64,000 nt of DNA from Novosphingobium sp. MD-1. Lineage in GTDB: Bacteria; Pseudomonadota; Alphaproteobacteria; Sphingomonadales; Sphingomonadaceae. The stretch's first letter is position 1. Each line of letters starts with the position of its first letter. The DNA lies in NCBI RefSeq assembly GCF_001014975.1, contig NZ_BBXA01000033.1, positions 1-64,000 of the forward strand, given 5' to 3'. The translations under genes were made by a program, and so were the position numbers. Shown piece after piece: positions 1 through 9,000 of the stretch. Below the pieces are notes generated by a model, which was given only the letters and a program-made list of their open reading frames with translations, ran no database searches and was not told the origin of the DNA.

Positions 1-3000
1 TGTCGCGCTGCGGCTCGGCCGTGATGGTGGTGCCGCCGCCCTGCTTGTCGCTCTGCGGCTCGGACGTGATGTACGTGATCTTGGGCGTCGCCACGATCGC
101 GACCGGTGCGGCCGATTTGATGGGATTGGCCGGGACCGGAAGGACGGCCTGACTCACTGCGGGCAGGTCACCGGCACGCGAAACGGCACGCGCCTCGGGG
201 GCCGCAAGCGGGGTTGCTGCTTGAATGGCCGCGCCGACCGGCGCGACGGCCGCGGGCGCCGCCGCGTTGCTTAGCCCCGCTGCGGGAGACACCGCTTGCG
301 CCCGCGCGCCCGGGTTGGCCGTTATGGGCGCAACCGTGATGGCACTGGAGGGCACTCCCGAAATCCCGGTAGCCCGACCCACGGCCGTTTGCGGGCCCGC
401 AGCAGCCGCCCCTTGTCGAAGCGCGGTTCCACCGGTGGCTACCGCGCTAGCCCCGCCCGTCTGCGGAGCTTCGGGCGAGAGACTGTCGGCCTGGTTCCGT
501 GTGGTGACCACGCCCGCAGCGACGCCGGGATCGATTGCCACTTGCTGAGCACCGGGGCCGGTGATCACCTGCTGCACGATCGGCGAAACGCCGTTGCCGA
601 CAAACGCCGGACCCGATTGCGAGGTGATGCGGGTGTCGACCGTCTTTTTGTCGGTCTGGTTGTAGACGTTGAATCCGCCCGAACCGCTGCCCTCGGTTTC
701 AAGCTTGGGCTTTGTGGGAGGAGTGCCCCCATCGGTTTGCCCTCCCGGGTTCGGCGACGGTATCACCGGATTCTGCGCGGCGTTCGCATCGGCCCGCGCC
801 CGGCCCCCTGATGGCGTCTGCAGGACTGCATTCTGTGCGGCGTTGGCGTCCGCACGGGCACGGTTTCCGGTGACGCCGCCCGTGTTCGCGTTGGAAGGTG
901 CATTGCCGGCCGCCGCCGGATCCTTGCCGCCGGTCCCCGGCTTGGCGTCCTTGGGTGCCTGTTCCAGGCCGATGGCCACGTTGAACCCGCCGCCCTGTTT
1001 CTGGTTGATATCGACCACCGCCTGGTTCGTTACCGTGCCCTTGGTCGCAACCACGTTGGCGCCGGTAGCTGCATCGATACGGGTGCCCTGCAGGGTGACG
1101 CTGTCGCCCGCGACATTGACGGTGCCCTGGCTGGAGGAAAGCTTGACCACCTCGTTCTTCACCGTGTTGGTGCGGTCCACCTGGTAACCGCCCTTCACTT
1201 CCAGGCTGTTGCCATTGACGTCCCCCGGCGTGCCGCCGTTGCTTGCCTTCTTTTCCTTGCCCACGGTGAAGTCCAGGCCGGCATTGGCGGTTTCCGCCGT
1301 GCTGGTCGAGGTGGAACGCGCAGCCTCCAGCAACACGTTGCCCCCGGTGGCACCCACGTCCACGCCCTTCGCGCCGCTGATTTCGGTGCCGACGAGCCGC
1401 AGATCGCCCCCCGTAGTCGTGACACTGACCTTGCCCGAACCCGATTCGATCTTGCCGACGACAGCTTCGCTGCTGGCGCTCGAACTCTTGCCGTATTCGG
1501 CCTCAACGCCCCCGGCCACGGTCTTGCCGATGATGTCGACGCTCAGTTTCTGGTCGACGCCGATCTCCTTGCCGGACTTGTTCTCGGTGTTCTGCGCGGC
1601 CTGGTAATCGAACGATCCAGCCTGGATCGCAACGCCCTGATCGCCCTTGATCTGCGTGCCTTCGAGCGAGGTCTTGCCGCTGGTGACGGAAACCACGCGG
1701 CCACCCGCGTTGTAGCTGGATGTGACGGCCTTGCTCGAGCTCTCGCTTTCTGCGGATTGGCTATGGGTAAAGCCCTGCTTCACCCCCGCGCCAAGCTGGG
1801 CGTCGGTGGTCAACCCTTGCGAGACGCCGGCATTGGCAGTGACCCCGATCTCGAAGACATCGCTGCGGCTGGAGGTCGAGGAAAACTTCGTGTCCGCTGC
1901 GGCGCGATCGGTCAGCGTCGTCGCGCTTTGCAGGATATCTCCGCCTGCGGCGATCTGCGTGCCCTGATCATTAATCGCGTTCTTCGCCACGCGGACGACG
2001 TCCGTGCCAGCTGAAAGCGTGGTGGTGACCGCGTGCGTGCTGCCCTCTACCGAGCTTTGCGATTCGTTGGCGACGCGGACCCCCGCGCTCGCATCGACCT
2101 GGACCTTGACCCCGGCGGTGGCCCCGAACTTGGCCGGGCTGCCCGCGCCGCCAGCTTGTGCGGCGATCTTGTCCGGCGAAAGCTGCACCGAACCTTCGAC
2201 CCCAGCCTCGGCCTCGGCCTTGCCGCCGGCCGTGAGGTAAAGTCCGGCAGTCGTCTGGCTGCTGCTCGACGTGGTGATGTCGTGATCGGTCGCCGCCAGG
2301 TTGTTGATGTTGGTTGCGGATTCGACCAGCTTGCCCGCCGCCGAAAGGTTTGCGCCGCGCGTGGTGATGTCGTTGTCCGCCACGATCACGAGGTTGCCGC
2401 CCGAACTGATCTGACTGCCCACGTTGGTCAGCTTGTCGGTGGTGTCCTTCGAACTGGTGACTCGCGCGCCGATCGTCACCGTGCTCGATCCTTCAGCCGA
2501 AGCCTTGGCGCTGGCATTGCCGCCCGCTGCCAATGCGGCCTTGCCATCCTTGCCCGCGACCGCGCCGATCGCGCCGGCCTTGGCCTCCGCGCTCGCCTTG
2601 CCTTGCGAATCGACGAAGATGCCGACCGATGTGGTCTTGCTCGTCGTCGTGCTCGTCTCGGTGTTCTCGCCGGACAGGATGTTCACGTCCTTGCCCTTGA
2701 GCACGAGATCACCGGCGGTGGTCGCCACATTCGAGCCCTGGATGGTCAGGGTGTTGCCCGCCACGATCGCGCCCTTATCGCCGAACGTCACGTTGGAGGC
2801 GACGCTGTCGGACTTCTTCGCCTGGCTGTCGGTCACCGTCTTGCTGTAGAAGTTGAGCGAGGAGGAATTCTTGCCCTCCGCCGATGCCTGGGCCTGGGCC
2901 GAAACCTCGCCGCCAGCGCCTGTCTTCTTCGCGAAGGCGCTCGCGCCCGCAGACGTCGTGCCAGTGCTGCTGCTGCTTACGCACAGGATGCAACTGGTTT

Positions 3001-6000
3001 CCTTGTGGCTGGTCACCTCGCTCGTGTCGGCGCCGGCCACGATGTTGACATCGTTGGTGGCCTGGATCAGCCCGCCCTTGTCCGCGCTGACGTTCGAGCC
3101 CTGGATCGTCACGTTCCTGTTGTTGACCAGCGCGAGCTGGCCGCCGGCGGCGATCCCCGACGAAACATTGCGCGTTTCCTTGTCCGTCGTCCGAACGGAT
3201 TCGCTGCCGTAAAGTCCGCCGCCCACGCCAAAGCCCGATTTTTTCGAATCGACCGTCGTGGTGGTCTTGTCATTGCCCGCAAGGATGTTGAGGTTGTTGC
3301 CCGAGGTATCGACAACGACATCGCCGCCGGCCTTGATCTGGCTGCCGCCGGTGATGTTCGTGTCGCCGCCCGACTTGACGTAGAGAGAACCGCCGGTGGT
3401 GACGTTCGATCCCACGTTCGTAGCGGTGTCGACGGTGGTGGTGGTGGTCCGCTTCTGGAAGACGCCGCTGTATTTCTCGGTCGTCTTCGAACTGCTCGTG
3501 TCGGTGGCCGCGGCAATGGTTACCACCCCGCCGGCCACGATAGCGGCATCGCCCCCGGCGTTCACGTTGCTCCCGGTGATCGTGGTCGATCCCCCGCTCT
3601 TGAGCACGAGGTTGCCGCCCGCACTCAGGTTGGAGCCAATGTTGGTGGTGCTGGTGGATTGGCTGGTGGTGGTCGTGCGGCCCTGCTTGGTTTTCGATGC
3701 GCTTGCTTCGGTGGCGGTCACCGTGCCGATGTCGATGGCATTACCTGCGTTGAGCACCAGGTCCTTCCCGGCGCTGACCGTGCCGCCCTGGACCTTGATG
3801 TCTTTCGCCGCGTTCAGTGTCAGGCTCTCGCTCGCCACGATCGCGGCGCGTGGACCAACCTGGGTGGCTACGGTTGTTCCGTTCTGCACCGTCTGCGTCT
3901 GGGTGGCGACCTCGATGCTGCCGCCGCGCGTCGTCAGCGCCAGGTTCTTACCGTAGAGGTTGTTGGTCCCGTCGACCTTGATGCCCTGGTATTGGTCAAC
4001 CGAAAGCGCCGTGCCCGCGGCGATGGTGCCGCCCTTGAGGTCGACCGCCGTGTTGTCGGACCGCAGCGCGATCCTGTCCGCCGAGATGGTTCCGCCGGTG
4101 TTGATCACGTCGCCAGCCGCAACGATCGCCACCGATTGCGTGCCCTGGATCGTGCTCGCCAGGTTGGAAACGGTGCCCGTGGCGGATTTGAGATAGACCT
4201 GCCCGCCGGTGATCTGCGCGCCGTTGGTGTTGAGAATGTTGCCGGAGGCGCGGATGACGTTGGTTTTCGTGCCGGTGATCGCCCCGCCGTCGTTGGTGAG
4301 CGAGGTCAGCTGCAGGTTGACGTTGTCTGCGATGATGCCACTGCCGGTCACCAGCGCGGCCTTGGTTGCGGGCGAGAGATAGACGACCGGCGCCAGCACG
4401 CTTTCGCCGCCCACGGAGGTGCGCACCAGCCAGATGATGTCACCGGGCAGCGCGGCGGCCTGCGCCTCGGTCAGCGGCTGGCCGATGGTAAGGCCGTTGG
4501 CCTGCGCGTACTTCGCGGCATTGTCATAAAGCGCGGAAAGCTGGTCATCGAGGCTGGCATAGCTGGACAGCAGCGTGCGCCCGGTGGCGCCGAGCAGTTG
4601 CTGGCTGATCAGGTACGCTTCGTAATCGGCATCGCCCAGCCGCTTGCCCAGCGCATCGGGTCCGATCCCGAGCTTCTGTGCCAACAGGTCCGAGCTCAGG
4701 CCGGCGAGCGGCATGGTGAACAGCGGGTTCGATTCGACCAGGAACTGCCCCGACGAGCCCGGCACCGTCACGAAGCGGCCATTGGGATTGGTCGGCAGCG
4801 TGACCGTGGTGCCGCCGAACGAAACCGCGGGCTTGCCGCCCACCGTGGTGACGCTGACCGGATTGGCAATCGCGGTCGGGCCGGTGCCGGTGACGGCGAT
4901 CGCGCCCGTCATCGCCCCGGTTACCCCGGCGATCATCGTGGAGGTGCCGGCCGCCAGCGCGGCGCCGCTGCCCGCCCCGGTCCCGGTCGCGGCGGTGGCG
5001 CCGGTCGCGCCGGTGGTGCCCACGCCGCCGGCGGTGGGGGCGGCAGTGCCGGTGGCCGTGCCCGACGAGGCCCCCGGCGCGGTGGCCGTTGCGGTCATCG
5101 TGTTGGCATTGACCGTGCGGGCCGAACCGATGTTGGTCAGCCCGAAATTGTTGCCGTTGAGCGTTCCTGCGAAAATGCCAGGATTGGTCGCGGCCGCGCG
5201 GTTAGAAAAATACGTGTTGATATCACCGAAATTCTGACCGCAGGCGGGATCGTCGGCAACGCTGAAGCACGTTTTTGTCTCCGTGGTGGTGACATCGGAC
5301 AGTACGATGGTGCTGTTCGGGTTGGCGAAGGTGATCGTGTGCCTGACGACATCGAGGAAGTAGAACCGGGTCTCCTTCGTCTGCAGGGCCAGCGAATCCG
5401 AGAGGAAAGTGGATGAGGGGTTAGCACCGTTGAGGTTGATGGTGCCGGCGGACAGCGTACCGCCGACGTTTTCCACCCGGCTGAATCCGTTGACCGACAG
5501 CGAGCCGCCCGAAACGACCTGCGGCGCATAGGACGGCCCCGACAGCCCGTTGGCGAACGACTGGACATCGAAGCGGTACATCTGGCGCCGGAAGATCTGC
5601 TGGTCATTGCAGACCGAGGGCGTTGCGTTGGTGCAGCTTCTTGCCCCCACGCTGGCAACGGTGGAGGGATCGGAGATCGTCTGCGAGGATGAAGTCCGGG
5701 TCCAGTCGCCCGGGGTCGAGTTTGTAAAGTTCGTGGTGTTGATCGTGATGTCGCCCGACGCGTTGATCTGGCTATAATTGGCGATCGTACCAACAAAACC
5801 ATACGTGGGGATGCTGGTCGTCAACGTGATCGAGCCACCGGAATCGATTGATCCGGCAAAGCCCGCCGAGGCGGAGGCGACGTCGCTTGTGCCCTTGTTG
5901 ATGATCGCGCCGCCAGCCGTGATGTTGACCGCGGTGGCGCCGTAGATTTCGCCCGAGTTGATGACCTGCCCAACCTGGCTGACAAAGGCTGGACGCGCCA

Positions 6001-9000
6001 CGATCGTGGTCGCACCACCCGACGCGATTGCCCCTGTGCTGGACACAACCAGAGGCTGATCGCTGCGCACCTCCAGATTGAGCCCGCCGCCGCCGTAAAT
6101 CAGTCCGTTTACCGTCAGAGGGCCGAAGGTGGTGAGGCCCGACACCCCGCTGCCGCCCACTAACCTCGAACCCGCCCCCTGCATGGCGAGACTGTCCACC
6201 CCGATCAGGAACGAATCCGACGCGGATATCTGCGCCCCGTCGGCCAATTGCAGCAACGTTCCGCTCAGGCCCGAATCGTTGGGCCGCATGGTGAACAGCC
6301 GCGAAGTGCTGCGTCCGCCGGTTTGGAAAACGAACTGGCGAACCTGGTTGGCGAGGATCGTGTCGGCGGACAGCAGGCCAGCATTGATCACCTGCGCGCC
6401 ACTGCCCGGTGTGGCGAGGGTCAGCGCATCGTTGGCCACGATCTTGCCGCCCGCCGCGTTGCTGATGCCGTTGGTGCCGTTGAGGGCTAGTCCCGTCGCC
6501 GCCTCGATATCGCCGGTGCCGCCGTTGGTGATCGTGTCCGCGCTGATGGTGACGGCAGGGAATATCCCGCTCGCTGCTGGCACGAAGTAGATCGCGCCCT
6601 GGTTGAGCAACGCGCCCGAAAGCCCAATCGACGACCCCACATCGCCCTGGATCGTTCCCGCGTTGCTGATCGAGGCGATGCCGAGGTCGAGCCGCCCGGC
6701 CAGCAGAGTCGAGCCCGCACCGATGCCGAACGCCAGCCCACCCGCCTTGGCATCGAGCGTGCCGACCACCTGGAATAGCCCATCGGTCCCGGTCGATCCG
6801 CCCGGCCCCGCAGTGAAGCGGTTGTCGAAGGCGATCGCGCGGTTGTCGCCGTTGATCGCGCGCAGCGCCAGGTTGCCGGCGACATAAACCGTGCCGGCGT
6901 TGGTCAGGCCGGTGCCGAGCGTGATCGTGCCGTTGTAGGGCGCGAAGACCGCGCCGAGCCGGTTGTCGAGCGAAGCCGCCGTCAAACCCAGCGTGCCGCC
7001 GGTGAAGACCCTGCCGGTATTGGTCAGCGTGCCAGCGATCGTCAGGTTGGTCGCGCCGCTGCCGGTGACGAAGCGGCCCGCATTGACGAACGAACCGAGT
7101 GTCAGGCTGGCCGCATCGGCGGCGATTGCCGCACCCGCATCGGTCGCAAGCACAGTGGCAGGCCCATCGATGGTCAGGCGGGCCGGCGCGGCTCCTGCGG
7201 CGGCCTGTGCGGCGATCACGCCGCTACCTGTCGCGGAAACGGAAAGGGTCGCGCCGGTGCCATGAATCGCGAGGTCGCCCGCGGCGATCACTGTGCCGCT
7301 GTTGACGAAACCGCTGCCCGAAAGGTTGAAAGTGGCGTCCTTGCCGGACTGGATGGCCGAGCTGTTGGCCAAGTTCGCCGCATTGACCAGCAGCGTTCCC
7401 GCGCCGTCGGTCGATCCGATCAGCGTGCCCGCATTGTTCAGATCCCCTGCGAGCGTGAATGTGGTGCCCTTGTCAGCCTGGAACACGCTGCCGGCCAGGT
7501 TGGTGAACCCAGCCGCGGTGATCGCGGCGGTCCCGTCTTGCGCGTAGATCGTTCCCGCGTTCTGCCCCGCACCGCTGTAGGCCAGCGCCAGGTTGCCGCG
7601 GCTCTGGATCGTGCCCGGGTTGTCGAGCGAGGCGAAGCTCCAGTCGAGCCCGTTGCCGAGCACGAGGCCCTGGTTAATCAGTACGGTGCCGCTACCATCT
7701 AGCGTGATCCGCCCAGTGGCGGTGGGGCTGGCGGGCGCCGTCTGAATCGTGCCGGTGAGGCGATTGGTAAGCGCGAGGCCTGTGCCGGAAAGCGTGATGT
7801 CGTCTTGCGCCGAGATGAGGCCGGCGTTGTCGAGCGTGGGTGCGCCACCGGCAAAGGTCAGCGCCAGCTTGCCCAGCGAAACCAGCCGCGCGCCCTGCTG
7901 CACCTTGAGCGACCCGAGGGTAAGCGCGGCATTACCGCTGGAGTTGGCCAGGAAGATCCGCCCGGCATCGTCCAGCAGACCCGCGATCGTGATTGCGCCG
8001 CCGATTTCCGACTGGATCTGCCCTGCCGAGGCATTGTCCAGATTGCCCGCAGCCAGTGTCAGCGTGGCATTGGCGCCGATCGTTCCGCTATTCGCCAGCG
8101 CACCCGAAACGGTCAGTCCGAGATTGCCGTTCGCCACGACCGTGCCCGTGTTGGCCAGGCTGGCGAGCGTGACCGCCACCGTCTGCCCGGTCACTTGGCC
8201 TGACTGGTCGGAGAAAGCGGCGTTGGCACCGCTGATTGACAACGCGCTGCCAGATACAATGCGTCCGGCGGCGGAATTGGTGAACGCAGCGGCGTTGCTG
8301 CCCGCGATCAGCGAAAGGTTGCCCACCGCCTGCAAAGCGCCACTGTTTGCCAGCATCGTGCTGAGATTGACGGTGAGCGCCCCGTTCGAGGCGAGGCTGC
8401 CGCTGTTGGTCAGCGAAGCTGCCGTGACCGTGCCGCTCCCTCCGGTATCGGCCGAGAGCACGAGGTTGCCGCTGTTGGCGAGCGTGCCGGCCACGTTTAT
8501 CGTGTTCGATCCTGCTGTCGCGCCGATCGCGCCCGCGTTGTCCAGTGACGCAAGCCCAAGCGCCAGCCGATCGGCGGTGAGCACGCCGCCGGCGATGTTT
8601 ACCAGCGAGAGTGCACCATCGCTCGTCAACGTGGCCGGTGCCGCGCCCGTGGCCGCCTGTGCGGCGACCACGCCTGTTGCCGCGTTGGTGAGGGTCACCG
8701 CGTTGGTGCCACCGTGAAGCGCCACACCCCCGACGCCGAGCAGCGTGCCAGCGTTGCGAGAGCCAGCCATGGCGAGGGTGAGCGAAAGCAGACCATCGGA
8801 CTGCACGATCGCGCCCGCGGCGTTGTCGAGTGCGCCGCCGAGCGTGATTGCGCCGCCGTTGCCCTTGGTGGTGAGAATCGTGCCTGCGTTCTCCAGTGTG
8901 CCGCTCGCCGAAAGGGTCACGCCGGCACCAGCCTGGATGCCGCCCGAGGCGCTGTTCGCAACGCTCGCCGCCGTGCCGGTCACCGTGGTCCCCGCGATCA

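Noticed and set aside
2033..5416. Very long plus-strand open frame of over 1,100 codons
   Set aside because: It is the codon-aligned antisense shadow of tpsA, rich in Arg/Asp from reverse-complement repeats, with no domain motifs; the minus frame reads as a clear FHA-like protein.
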